A stretch of 64,000 bases of DNA, taken from assembly GCF_000296215.2 (NCBI RefSeq), contig NZ_CP013949.1, forward strand, positions 1,295,501-1,359,500. The letters run 5' to 3'. Below are positions 1 through 8,851 of the stretch, in pieces (position 1 is the first letter of the stretch; each line of letters opens with the position of its first letter). Position numbers and translations under genes: made by a program. Origin of the DNA: Bradyrhizobium sp. CCGE-LA001 (GTDB lineage Bacteria > Pseudomonadota > Alphaproteobacteria > Rhizobiales > Xanthobacteraceae). The notes beneath the pieces were generated by a model. It searched no databases. It was not told the origin of the DNA and was given only the letters and a program-made list of their open reading frames with translations.

Positions 1-986
<986 letters not shown>

Positions 987-1040
987 TTCTGCAATCCCTC
1001 GTGTTTCGTGATGTGTCTTGCCGCTGGTTCGGAACGATGG

Positions 1041-1066
1041 ATGCCCGGATCGTCCGATCCGGGCAT
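1041..1066. repeat. Perfect 12-bp inverted repeat in the groES-groEL spacer
   Basis: The sequence ATGCCCGGATCG, two bases, then its exact complement forms a strong hairpin between the two chaperonin genes. It resembles one half of the GTCATGCCCGGGC repeat family found elsewhere in the window. There is no T-run, so it is more likely a stabilising or processing hairpin than a terminator (inference). Confidence 0.75.
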
Positions 1067-1096
1067 GACATTCAGCGGCTGTTCAGGCGGACGGCC

Positions 1097-1393
1097 TTAG
1101 GCCAGAACGCCCATGATGTCCGACTCCTTCATGATCAGGAGCTCTTCATTGTCGATCTTGACCTCGGTGCCCGACCACTTGCCGAACAGCACGCGGTCGC
1201 CGACCTTGAGGTCGATCGGGATCAGCTTGCCGGTCTCGTCGCGGCCACCGGGGCCGACGGCGACGATTTCGCCCTGGGACGGCTTTTCCTTGGCGGTGTC
1301 GGGAATGATGATGCCGCCCTTGGTCTTTTCCTCGGCGTCGATACGTTTGACCACGACACGGTCATGCAGCGGACGAAATTTGGATTTAGCCAT
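1097..1393 (-). CDS. groES: Co-chaperonin GroES
   Basis: This is the 10 kDa lid of the GroEL chamber, 98 residues, the usual family length. It starts MAKSKFRPLHDRVVVKRIDA and carries the mobile loop region EEKTKGGIIIPDTAKEKPSQ (residues 21-40) that contacts GroEL. An in-frame upstream extension exists, but it would run through the leader and the CIRCE operator, so the ATG at 1393 is preferred; it is preceded by GGAG-like purines. It is the first gene of the operon, upstream of groEL, and is probably heat-inducible through HrcA. Confidence 0.98.
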   Translation of the reverse strand: MAKSKFRPLHDRVVVKRIDAEEKTKGGIIIPDTAKEKPSQGEIVAVGPGGRDETGKLIPIDLKVGDRVLFGKWSGTEVKIDNEELLIMKESDIMGVLA

Positions 1394-1485
1394 GACGTTT
1401 CCCTTTGGAGGCTCGCTTCGGAAGTAGTGGAAGTGGGTGGGGCGGCGCTTCCGTCCAACCTCTCCCCGAGGACCGAACGGCGCGC

Positions 1486-1512
1486 TTAGCAATCGGGCTT
1501 TCCGAGTGCTAA
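1486..1512. promoter_or_regulatory. CIRCE operator (HrcA binding site)
   Basis: TTAGCAATC, nine bases, GAGTGCTAA. This matches the CIRCE consensus TTAGCACTC-N9-GAGTGCTAA at 17 of 18 arm positions. It lies 93 bases upstream of the groES start and just downstream of the predicted promoter, where bound HrcA repressor would block transcription until heat shock. Confidence 0.95.
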
Positions 1513-1523
1513 TAGTGCGCCCG

Positions 1524-1552
1524 GAAATATGGCTTGGCCGCGATCCTGTCAA
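1524..1552 (-). promoter_or_regulatory. Predicted sigma-70 type promoter of groESL
   Basis: On the minus strand a perfect TTGACA (1547-1552) is followed after 17 bases by TATTTC (1524-1529), a weak -10. The predicted start point falls next to the CIRCE element, as in other CIRCE-controlled operons. The -10 assignment is the uncertain part. Confidence 0.7.
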
Positions 1553-1708
1553 GCAAAGGTGGTTAAGCGATTGTTGAGGCGGATATAGGATGGTGGCATT
1601 GGAAACTCGTTCGGGGCATCGGCGTATCAAAGGACGTCATTGCTCCGGCAGCGATTTTGCGCTTGGCTGCGGGAGGGGTGCGGCCGTGGTCTTGTTGGGG
1701 GGAATGCC

Positions 1709-2230
1709 ATGATCAGTTCAGCTCACGCGCGCACGGTGGCCAATCTTGCCGCCGCCTCCTGTCTGGCGCTGCTGCTGGGCGCCTGCGGTGGCGGCTTCAG
1801 CCTGCCGTCCTTGACGTCCTCCCCACCGCCGCCCGCGGCCGAACCGGGCGTCGCTCCCGAAATGCCCGCAACGATCCGCGCCGACGAGATCGTCGGCCGC
1901 TGGGGTCTCGCCTCGTTCCAAAATCCGGCCGATCGCGCCCGCACCGAAGCCGCGGCCAGGGCCCAGTGCAGGAATCCCTACGTGATCACCGCTGGTTCCT
2001 CCGGCGGCGTCATCATGCATCTGGCCGACCAGGCGACCCCGCAGGAGCTGCGGCTGAAGGGCTCGCCCAGCGGCAAGAATTATATCGGTCCCGCCGGTCC
2101 CACCCCCGGCGATCAGGACCGCGAAATCGTATCCTTCGACGGTCGCGTGCTGATCACCCGCTTCATCGACAAGGACGCTGCCGTCCGCTACGGCAATATG
2201 GTCTACGTCCGCTGCGCGCCGCGGGCGTGA
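1709..2230 (+). CDS. Putative outer-membrane lipoprotein, unknown function
   Basis: This 173-residue protein has a lipoprotein signal: a short N-region, hydrophobic LALLLGAC, and a lipobox Cys at residue 26. A Pro-rich linker follows (about residues 36-48). The ~120-residue mature domain (DEIVGRWGLASFQ onward) contains two further Cys, and its shape recalls small protease-inhibitor-like (AprI/Inh) lipoproteins, but I do not claim membership. The ATG at 1709 is chosen because GGGGGG sits 6 bases upstream and because it gives a proper signal peptide; an earlier in-frame start would put the signal too far inside. Confidence 0.75.
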   Translation: MISSAHARTVANLAAASCLALLLGACGGGFSLPSLTSSPPPPAAEPGVAPEMPATIRADEIVGRWGLASFQNPADRARTEAAARAQCRNPYVITAGSSGGVIMHLADQATPQELRLKGSPSGKNYIGPAGPTPGDQDREIVSFDGRVLITRFIDKDAAVRYGNMVYVRCAPRA

Positions 2231-2251
2231 TCGGGTTCCGGCCTGACCACG

Positions 2252-2339
2252 CGTCATTGCGAGCGCAGCGAAGCAATCCAGACTTGTCTCCTCGGAAGCA
2301 GACTGGATTGCTGCGTCGCTTCGCTCCTCGCAACGACGG
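2252..2339. repeat. REP-like palindromic element, CGTCATTGCGAG family
   Basis: It begins CGTCATTGCGAGCGCAGCG, contains the internal complementary pair AAGCAATCCAGA / TCTGGATTGC-like, and ends CTCGCAACGACG. Two more copies occur at 22488 and 40753. It is intergenic, between two convergent genes. Confidence 0.85.
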
Positions 2340-2346
2340 AGACAAC

Positions 2347-2377
2347 AAAAAACGCCGGCCCCCAGGGCCGGCGTTTT
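2347..2377. terminator. Bidirectional intrinsic terminator
   Basis: A 13-bp perfect stem (AAAACGCCGGCCC and its complement, loop of 3) is flanked by A-runs on the left and T-runs on the right. It can therefore end transcription both of the lipoprotein gene on the plus strand and of the CheZ-type gene on the minus strand. Confidence 0.9.
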
Positions 2378-2401
2378 GCATCGTCTCTATCTCGCGTCCG
2401 C

Positions 2402-3193
2402 TCAATCGAACAGCGCGTCGATGTCGTCCTGCGAGGCATGGCCGACATCGCCGGCGAGCTTCGGGCCGTTGAGAAGCTTCTCTTCTTCGGTGCGGTTATC
2501 GACATGCGCATGCGCGGGCACATGGGCCTTGATCGCGTCGACGCCGCCCCAGATCTCCATCATCGCATTGATGTGCTGCTCGATGAATTTCATCGTGCCC
2601 ATGACCTTGCTGATGCGCTGACCGGTCAGGTCCTGGAAGTTGCAGGCTTCGAAGATCGAGATGACGCGTTCCTGGATGTCGTCGGCGAGTCGCTTCTGCT
2701 GATCGGCCGATTGCACCTTGGACATCGCGCTGGCTGCCTGGTCGATCGACTCGGCGGCTTCGAGAATCTGCTGGGTCGCCTGCTCGGTGCCGCCGACGAC
2801 TGCGCCGAGTTCGCCATTGACCTTGGCCATCTCGCCGCCGTCGAAGCTCTTGCCGTGCAGCGTCGCGATCTCGCGCTTGGTGCGATCGATGGCGTCGTGA
2901 ATGAGGTCGAGCTCGACCTTCAACTTCTCGCACTGCTCGATCTGCGCACGATAGGTCTCGAGCATGGTGCGGGCTTCGGCAAGCTCGTGTGCCGTGGAGG
3001 CGTCGATCGCCGCCATGGCTGCGCTGCCGGACAGCGGGGCCGCCGTGATGCCCTTCGCCATCTGGGCGCGGATCGCGCGCAGCTCGGCCATGATCTCGCT
3101 GTGCATCGGCCCTGCCTCTTCAGTTACGTCTAGAATGGGCATCTCGCCACCAGCGATATCCTCGACACGAAAACGTTTGCGGTGAACAGCCAT
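2402..3193 (-). CDS. CheZ-type protein phosphatase
   Basis: This 263-residue, mostly helical cytoplasmic protein is predicted to dephosphorylate CheY~P and so control the flagellar motor switch. The signature ACNFQDLTGQRISKV (residues 183-197) contains the catalytic Gln of the CheZ D-x-x-G-Q motif (Gln192). The C-terminus ends DDIDALFD, resembling the acidic CheY-binding tail of CheZ. Coiled-coil helices fill residues 65-180. The ATG at 3193 follows GGGGGAG; a start seven codons upstream is less likely. No other che genes are adjacent; the nearest partner in the window is the CheY-like protein at 53.7 kb. Confidence 0.88.
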   Translation of the reverse strand: MAVHRKRFRVEDIAGGEMPILDVTEEAGPMHSEIMAELRAIRAQMAKGITAAPLSGSAAMAAIDASTAHELAEARTMLETYRAQIEQCEKLKVELDLIHDAIDRTKREIATLHGKSFDGGEMAKVNGELGAVVGGTEQATQQILEAAESIDQAASAMSKVQSADQQKRLADDIQERVISIFEACNFQDLTGQRISKVMGTMKFIEQHINAMMEIWGGVDAIKAHVPAHAHVDNRTEEEKLLNGPKLAGDVGHASQDDIDALFD

Positions 3194-3508
3194 CAGGACA
3201 CTCCCCCACCTCACTCACGCGTCTTTGTAGGCAGAAGCGATTTAACACGAAGTTCACAGCCGGAACTGTTGTGGTTGCGCCGCGCGACACTGCGCAAAGA
3301 AGCGATTAACCATGGCCGCGCCGCGTTCATCGAAAATAAACGCTGATCGCCGAATTGGCCCGCGCCTGACGACGTGGTGAATCCAAACGGCGTTCCTGTT
3401 TACCAAACAAAACGGCTTTTGCCTTTTATTGACCACGTCGCGGCGGCCGATCAGCCAGGCGCTCTCCACGACGCATGTGATCTAGACGAAACAGTACAGA
3501 GTACGTCG
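3194..3508. other. Divergent intergenic region, no gene seen
   Basis: This 315-base spacer separates the divergent CheZ-type and L,D-transpeptidase genes and must hold both promoters. It is more AT-rich near 3400-3430 (runs such as ACCAAACAAAACGGC), but I cannot place a convincing -35/-10 pair or operator. Confidence 0.6.
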
Positions 3509-4321
3509 ATGTTCAAGAAAATGTCTGTCGCGCTGCTCGGCAGCGCTTGCACCTTCATGGCCGGCACGAACGGCGCCAGCGCCTTCGACAACACGGTGCC
3601 GAACGATCCGCCTGCAGTGCTCTATGCCCCGCAAGTGCCGCCGGCGCCGGTACGTGTCGCCTCCAACGCGAACCTGGGCGGCGGCTTCATCGAGTTCCTC
3701 TTCGGCGACGGCCCGGGCCGCGGTCCGGCCTATGCGCCGGAGCGACCGGTGTATCAGCAGCAGCCGGCCTATTATGACCAGCGCCGTCTGCCGCCGATGA
3801 GCGAGCCGCAGATGCAAGGCGGATATCAACAAGGCGCGCTGCAGCAGGAGGCGGTCGATCCGCGGCAGCGTCCGTTCGATCCCAAGTTCGAGAAGCAACT
3901 CGTTGACTATAGCGGCAAGGAAAGTCCCGGCACGATCGTGGTCGATACGCCGAACAAGTACCTCTATCTCGTCGAGGGCAATGGCCGGGCGATGCGCTAC
4001 GGCATCGGCGTGGGGCGTCCCGGCTTCACCTGGTCCGGCGTGAAGTCGATCACGGCCAAGCGCGAATGGCCGGCCTGGACGCCGCCGGCGGAAATGCTGG
4101 CGCGCCGACCGGATCTGCCCCGCCACATGGAAGGCGGTCCTGAAAATCCGCTCGGGGCGCGCGCGATGTATCTCGGCTCGACGCTCTACCGCATCCACGG
4201 CTCCAACGAGCCCTGGACCATCGGCACCAACGTCTCCTCCGGGTGCATCCGCATGCGCAACGAGGACGTCATCGACCTCTACGGCCGCGTCAATGTCGGC
4301 ACCAAGGTCGTGGTGATGTGA
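3509..4321 (+). CDS. Exported L,D-transpeptidase (YkuD domain)
   Basis: This 270-residue protein is predicted to cross-link peptidoglycan (3-3 bonds) or attach proteins to it in the periplasm. The first 25 residues form a signal peptide ending ASA|F. A Pro/Gln/Tyr-rich linker (about 65-125) leads to the YkuD domain (about 140-270). That domain carries the catalytic motif HGS (His230) and SSGCIRM with nucleophile Cys246. The ATG at 3509 is chosen because it starts the signal peptide; the open frame extends 45 codons upstream without purpose. The gene is monocistronic and divergent from cheZ. Confidence 0.93.
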   Translation: MFKKMSVALLGSACTFMAGTNGASAFDNTVPNDPPAVLYAPQVPPAPVRVASNANLGGGFIEFLFGDGPGRGPAYAPERPVYQQQPAYYDQRRLPPMSEPQMQGGYQQGALQQEAVDPRQRPFDPKFEKQLVDYSGKESPGTIVVDTPNKYLYLVEGNGRAMRYGIGVGRPGFTWSGVKSITAKREWPAWTPPAEMLARRPDLPRHMEGGPENPLGARAMYLGSTLYRIHGSNEPWTIGTNVSSGCIRMRNEDVIDLYGRVNVGTKVVVM

Positions 4322-4379
4322 GGCGCCATACGCTCGATGCGGGCCGTCAACTCGGCATTCGCGCCGGGTGGGCGGCATC

Positions 4380-4410
4380 GAAGGCGTGCGTGCCTCCGGC
4401 GCACGCCTTC
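4380..4410. terminator. Strong hairpin without T-run between convergent genes
   Basis: GAAGGCGTGCG, 9 bases, then its exact complement: an 11-bp perfect stem. It lies 58 bases after the L,D-transpeptidase stop and just beyond the end of the small minus-strand ORF. It may end both transcripts, but the missing T-tract lowers confidence. Confidence 0.5.
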
Positions 4411-4418
4411 AGCTGGGT

Positions 4419-4646
4419 CTAAACTCGCTGGCGGTGCCGCGTCGACCCCATTCGCGGGGAAACGGAGCAGCGCCGACGAGTTGACGGAGGGGAATGCGGT
4501 GCGCCAGCGGAGCGGTTCAGCCGCCGTGCCGACAGCTCCGCCTTCCTGACACGTTCGTGCAATCCTTCCAGCTCGCACAATTCGGTGATGAGATGTGTCG
4601 TCGCGTCGGTCAAGGTTGCAATGCGCTGCTGAAGTGAACTCATCAT
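4419..4646 (-). CDS. Small hypothetical protein (75 aa)
   Basis: I do not recognise this product. It starts MMSSLQQRIATLTDATTHLI; the first 40 residues look like an amphipathic helix or coiled coil. The tail is Arg/Ser/Pro-rich and basic. A GGGGG purine run lies a few bases upstream of the twin ATG at 4646. The ATG further upstream (4727) is possible but has no clear ribosome site. The basic tail could be an artefact of reading past a shorter real gene, so this is a tentative call. Confidence 0.45.
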   Translation of the reverse strand: MMSSLQQRIATLTDATTHLITELCELEGLHERVRKAELSARRLNRSAGAPHSPPSTRRRCSVSPRMGSTRHRQRV

Positions 4647-4951
4647 TAAACCCCCGACTATAGCCAAGAACGGCAGGGTGTGTGGCATGAGCAATGTGTT
4701 CTTCGAGTTGAACACCCATGTCCGCATTTGGAAATCCGGGACTCTACGGCCGCGCGTGTCCGAAGGCCGTTTCGCTTTTCATGGTGAACTCAGGCACGTC
4801 GGGCAACGTCAGCTCAGGGAAGTCCAATAGCGCACACATTAGTCATACTATATCGAACGGCTTCGCCTGCATGTGGCAAAGGCAGTTGAGCTGAGCGCAA
4901 AAGAAAACGGCCGCCGAGAAGGCGGCCGTTCCACATCTACGGGATGATTGC
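4647..4951. other. Intergenic region with a terminator, no gene seen
   Basis: About 305 bases between two minus-strand genes. Apart from the hairpin at 4899-4930, which belongs to the DUF2076 gene, I see no supported coding frame. The promoter of the small gene at 4419-4646 should lie here. Confidence 0.55.
4899..4930 (-). terminator. Intrinsic terminator of the DUF2076 gene
   Basis: Read on the minus strand, AACGGCCGCC, a 5-base loop and its exact complement (10 bp) are followed by TTTTCTTTT. It lies just after the stop codon at 4952. Confidence 0.9.
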
Positions 4952-5770
4952 TCACGCGTAATCGCTGCCGCCATCGTCGTCGCCGCCAAAGTCGCTGTCG
5001 GCCACGTCCATGTTGTCACCGTTATCGTCGTAGTGCTGATCGTTGTTGTTCCGATCGTCGTTCGACGCCTGGTCGAAGAAGCCCTGGCGGGAATCGCCCT
5101 TGGAGCCGATGTCGTTGAGGCCGGCGTCGCGCGCCAGCGATCCGCTGGACTGGTCGCTGCCGCCCCAGGGGCTTCCACCAGCGCTGCGGTCGCCGAGCGC
5201 ATTGGTGTCGCCAAAAGCCTGCTGATGCGGTCCGCCCATCATACCGCGGATGCTGGACAGCAGCAGCGAGCCGCCGACTACGCCAGCGGCCGCCGCCGCT
5301 GCCGTGCCGAGGAACGAGCCGCCACCACCGCCGGCCGGCGGCGCGCCATAGCCCTGGCCGGGACCTTGGCCGTAAGCCTGTCCGTAAGGCGGCTGGCCGT
5401 AACCCGGCTGGCCCTGTTGCATCGCCTGGCCGGTATTCCACAGGGGCCGCGAATCGCGCGGCGGCACGTTCGGGACCGAGCCGCGCGACGGGCCGCCGCC
5501 GAACAGCGTGTCACGCATGGTGTCGAGAAAGCCGCCGGACTGCGCCTGCTCGGGCGCCTGGCCCGCTTCCAGCTCCTGGATGCGGTTATGGGCGCGCTTC
5601 AGCGCTTCGTCCTGCAGCAGCGTAGTCTGCACCAGTGCGTAGACCGCGCCGGGCGCCTTGCGCAGCCCCTCGGAGATCGCGGCGGTCGCGTCCGGATCGC
5701 GCGGTGCGTTTTCCAGCTTTGAAAGCCGGTCGAAAAGGTCGTCAACGAGCTGGCGTTCCTGCGGCGTCAT
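4952..5770 (-). CDS. DUF2076 family protein
   Basis: This 272-residue protein of unknown function has the DUF2076 layout. A helical N-terminal part (MTPQERQLVDDLFDRLSKLE onward, residues 1-95) precedes a Gly/Gln/Pro/Tyr-rich middle (about 130-165, GYGQPPYGQAYGQ type). Next comes a short hydrophobic Gly/Ala stretch (about 172-195, possibly membrane-associated), then an Asp/Asn-rich acidic tail. The ATG at 5770 is preferred to one 17 codons upstream because it follows GAGAGAG and begins the conserved domain. The tail composition suggests a disordered or metal-binding end (inference). Confidence 0.88.
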   Translation of the reverse strand: MTPQERQLVDDLFDRLSKLENAPRDPDATAAISEGLRKAPGAVYALVQTTLLQDEALKRAHNRIQELEAGQAPEQAQSGGFLDTMRDTLFGGGPSRGSVPNVPPRDSRPLWNTGQAMQQGQPGYGQPPYGQAYGQGPGQGYGAPPAGGGGGSFLGTAAAAAAGVVGGSLLLSSIRGMMGGPHQQAFGDTNALGDRSAGGSPWGGSDQSSGSLARDAGLNDIGSKGDSRQGFFDQASNDDRNNNDQHYDDNGDNMDVADSDFGGDDDGGSDYA

Positions 5771-5896
5771 GATCTCTCTCCTTCGCGCAAAACCAAGCGC
5801 GCAGGAGATGTAGGGTTCCATTGTGGCCCCAACAGTGCCGGCCGGATTAAATTTCGGTATGCGACAAGCTGCCTCGCAAGGCTGCTTTGACCGATT

Positions 5897-6742
5897 TCAC
5901 TCGAGCGTGACGCCGCTGTCTGCCAATAGACGTGGGAAGGCATCGCCGGCGAGATAGGCGTGCTCGCGTTCGCGAACCTCCGTCATCGGGTCGAGGCCGA
6001 CGAGGATCTCGTCGACGAAGCCGGGGTGGCACATCACGAGACCGCCATCCGGCAGGCCGTCCAGAAACTGCCGCATCAACTCGCCGAAATCAGCGGCGCG
6101 GGTGAAGTCGTAGGCGCCGGCAAAGCCGGGGTTGAAGCTGAGCCCGGCACCCGCGGCGCGGCGGCGGAATTGCGCGCTGAGGATGTCGAGCACCATGGCC
6201 TTCGGCGAGGCCAGCCGCTGTCTGAGCGGCAGATCGCGGCCGCCCTGACGCACCCAGGCATTTGGCGCACCGTCGCTGACGGCATCGATGAAGCCGTCCC
6301 GCACCTGCGGATAGAGCTGCACATGCTGGTGACCGTCGACGAAGTCGGGCGCGCGTCCGAATGCTTCCATGAAGGCCGTCAGCTGCGCCTTGACCTCGTT
6401 GCGGATGAATTCGCGGTCGAGCCGCCGCGTCAAGCCGGCGCGCAGCAGTTTTGGAAACGGCATGAACATGTCGCCGTCCAGAGGACGGAAGTGCATGGTC
6501 AGCGGCCGGAACGGGGCCGACAGCGTCACGTGCAGTCCGATCGCGCAGCGCGGGCTCGACTTGGCTGCCGCGTCCAGCGCCTCGATCTCGCCGCGCCCGA
6601 TCGCAGGTCCCACCATCATCACCGAGGTGGCGTTGAGGCGGCCGCGTTCGATCAGGTCGCGGATGGCGCGATTGACGCCCGGGCTGATGCCGTAATCGTC
6701 GGCGCAGAGCCAGATTCGCCGCAGGCGTGCGGCCGCATTCAT
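5897..6742 (-). CDS. ChbG/HpnK (YdjC) family carbohydrate deacetylase
   Basis: This 281-residue protein is predicted to remove N-acetyl groups from sugars; the family includes ChbG (chitooligosaccharides) and HpnK (hopanoid glycosides). Metal-site motifs are in place: ADDYG at residues 14-18, GLHVTLS near 68-74, DGHQH near 134-138, and MCHPG near the C-terminus. It overlaps the upstream glycosyltransferase by four bases (ATGA), so the two are translated together. Together they probably modify a lipid-linked glycan. The true substrate is not readable from the sequence. Confidence 0.9.
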   Translation of the reverse strand: MNAAARLRRIWLCADDYGISPGVNRAIRDLIERGRLNATSVMMVGPAIGRGEIEALDAAAKSSPRCAIGLHVTLSAPFRPLTMHFRPLDGDMFMPFPKLLRAGLTRRLDREFIRNEVKAQLTAFMEAFGRAPDFVDGHQHVQLYPQVRDGFIDAVSDGAPNAWVRQGGRDLPLRQRLASPKAMVLDILSAQFRRRAAGAGLSFNPGFAGAYDFTRAADFGELMRQFLDGLPDGGLVMCHPGFVDEILVGLDPMTEVREREHAYLAGDAFPRLLADSGVTLE

Positions 6743-7785
6743 TCGGCCGCCGTCCTCTTCGAGGCGTCGTCCGCCTTGTCGGTCTCGAAGTGCTTTTCGC
6801 TGTGCTCGGCCACGAAGTAGATCGGGCGCGCCTTCAGCTCGGAGAGGATCTTGCCGATATATTCGCCGACGATGCCGATCATGATGAGCTGCACGCCGCC
6901 GATCGTCATCAGGCCGATCACGAGCGAAGGATAGCCGGGCACCTGCTTACCGGTCGTGAACACCTCCCACAGGATCGAAAGGCCGAACAGGAAGGCGCCT
7001 CCGGCGAGGATGACGCCGAGCAGGCTGGCGAAGCGCAGCGGCGCCACCGAGAACGAAGTCAGGCCCTCGATCGACAGGCCGAGCAGGCTGGCGGCGTTGA
7101 AGGTGGTGACGCCATGGGCGCGTGCCGCCGGTTCGTAGTCGACGCGAATCTGGCGGAAGCCGATCCAGCTGGCCAGGCCCTTGAAGAAGCGGTTGCGCTC
7201 GGGCAATTGCCGCAGGGCGGCGACCGCGCGCGGCGAGAGCAGGCGGAAGTCGCCGGCGTCCTCCGGAATCTTCTGCCGCGCGCCCCAATTGATCAGCGCG
7301 TAGAAGCCGTGCACGGCGACGCGGCGCAGGAAGGGCTCGTTGTCGCGATGCGCCTTGGCGGTGTAGACGACGTCGTAGCCGTCATCGATCCAGTGCCGCA
7401 CTAACTGCTCGATCAGGGCCGGCGGATGCTGGCCGTCGCCGTCCATGAACATGACGGCGCCGAGCCGGGCATGGTCGAGGCCGGCCATCAGCGCCGCCTC
7501 CTTGCCGAAATTGCGCGAGAGCGAGACCACCTGGACGCCGATCGCGTCGGCCGGAAGGCTGCGGGCGATCGACAGCGTCGCGTCCTTGCTGCCGTCATCG
7601 ACATAGACGACCTCGCAAGCCAGGCGATAGCTCTGGCGCAAGGTTTTCGCGAGCTCGCAGATCCGTTGGTGCAGGGCGGCAAGGCCCGCCGCCTCGTTGT
7701 AGACGGGGACGACAATCGACAGTCCCTTCGCGGCGGCGCCGGCCGCTGTGGTCGTCATGCCGGATACGTCAGAGCCCAGCGTCAT
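6739..7785 (-). CDS. GT2 glycosyltransferase, GtrB/DPM1-like, with two C-terminal TM helices
   Basis: This 348-residue membrane enzyme is predicted to transfer a sugar from a nucleotide donor to a polyprenyl phosphate. The GT-A domain starts LSIVVPVYNEAAGLAALHQR, with donor-binding VYVDDGSKD and the metal site MDGDGQHPP. Two hydrophobic segments (about 245-275 and 285-310) match the DPM1/GtrB C-terminal anchor. It overlaps the deacetylase gene downstream (ATGA). The start at 7785 is uncertain; an ATG nine codons later (7758) is possible. It lies 85 bases after hisG and may have its own promoter. Confidence 0.9.
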   Translation of the reverse strand: MTLGSDVSGMTTTAAGAAAKGLSIVVPVYNEAAGLAALHQRICELAKTLRQSYRLACEVVYVDDGSKDATLSIARSLPADAIGVQVVSLSRNFGKEAALMAGLDHARLGAVMFMDGDGQHPPALIEQLVRHWIDDGYDVVYTAKAHRDNEPFLRRVAVHGFYALINWGARQKIPEDAGDFRLLSPRAVAALRQLPERNRFFKGLASWIGFRQIRVDYEPAARAHGVTTFNAASLLGLSIEGLTSFSVAPLRFASLLGVILAGGAFLFGLSILWEVFTTGKQVPGYPSLVIGLMTIGGVQLIMIGIVGEYIGKILSELKARPIYFVAEHSEKHFETDKADDASKRTAAE

Positions 7786-7870
7786 CGATCAAGGTTCCAG
7801 ATGCCTTCAGGTCTTCTCGACAGCATATGGTAGCTGCCGTTTGCTGTCGCTACGCTGAACGAAACCGGGT

Positions 7871-8848
7871 TCACCGCCGCAGGAACGCTTCGAGCTTGGC
7901 GAACAGCGGGTTCTCCCGGTCGAACACGTAGTCGAGCGAAACCACCGAGACGGTCTCGGCGCCATGCTCGCGCAGGAAGCTCGCCAGCGCGTAGAGCTGC
8001 CCTGGAGGGCAGTGCAGCGTTAACATGCCTGACGAGGTCGGTCCGCCAAACGGGGCCTCGACGCCGAACCGGCTATGGGCCTCGCCGAGCAGGGCGGCGT
8101 CGCACTGCCGGAAGCGGGTGCGGACCTCGCGATATTTGTTGGCCCGCGCCCGCGCCGCGATGTGATCGAGAATGATGCGCGCGGTCTCCCGCGCCTGCGG
8201 CGACCAGTCGGCATCTTTCGACGCGACCAGATTGGCCTGGCTGCGCAGGATCACGCCGTCGTCGAGCACCCGCAAGCCATTGGCGGCGAGCGTGGCGCCG
8301 GTCGTGGTGATGTCGACGATCAGCTCGGCGCTGCCGGCCGCGGGCGCCCCTTCGGTCGCGCCGGCGCTTTCGACGATGCGGTAATCGGTGATGCCGTGGC
8401 TCTGGAAGAAAGCGCGGGTGAGATTGATGAACTTGGTCGCGACCCGCATCCGCATGTGATGCTGCTCGCGGAAGCCGGTGGTGACGTCGTCGAGGTCGGC
8501 CATGGTGCGGACGTCGATCCAGGCCTGCGGCACCGCGACGACGACGTCGGCATAGCCGAAGCCGAGCCCTTCGATCAGGGACACGCGGTTGTCGGCATCG
8601 GCGATGGTCTCGCGCACCAGATCTTCGCCGGTGACGCCGAGATGCGCAAAGCCGCGCGACAATTGCGAGGCGATCTCGCTCGCCGAGAGATAGGCGACCT
8701 CGACATTGTCGAGGCCCGCGATCGTGCCGCGATAGTCGCGGGCGCCGCCGGCCTTCGACAGCTTGAGCCCGGCGCGGGCAAAGAACGCTTCGGTGTTTTC
8801 CTGAAGGCGGCCCTTGGAGGGAACGGCCAGAACGAAAGGCCCGCTCAT
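7871..8848 (-). CDS. hisG: ATP phosphoribosyltransferase
   Basis: This enzyme catalyses the first step of histidine synthesis, joining ATP and PRPP in the cytoplasm. It is 325 residues, starting MSGPFVLAVPSKGRLQENTE. The phosphate-binding segment ELIVDITTTGATLAANGLR (about 173-191) is the PRPP site. It lies 3 bases after hisZ, whose product is the regulatory subunit needed when HisG lacks a full C-terminal regulatory domain. The length is somewhat greater than classic short HisG, with about 100 extra residues at the C-terminus that I cannot assign. Confidence 0.96.
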   Translation of the reverse strand: MSGPFVLAVPSKGRLQENTEAFFARAGLKLSKAGGARDYRGTIAGLDNVEVAYLSASEIASQLSRGFAHLGVTGEDLVRETIADADNRVSLIEGLGFGYADVVVAVPQAWIDVRTMADLDDVTTGFREQHHMRMRVATKFINLTRAFFQSHGITDYRIVESAGATEGAPAAGSAELIVDITTTGATLAANGLRVLDDGVILRSQANLVASKDADWSPQARETARIILDHIAARARANKYREVRTRFRQCDAALLGEAHSRFGVEAPFGGPTSSGMLTLHCPPGQLYALASFLREHGAETVSVVSLDYVFDRENPLFAKLEAFLRR

Positions 8849-8851
8849 AGC

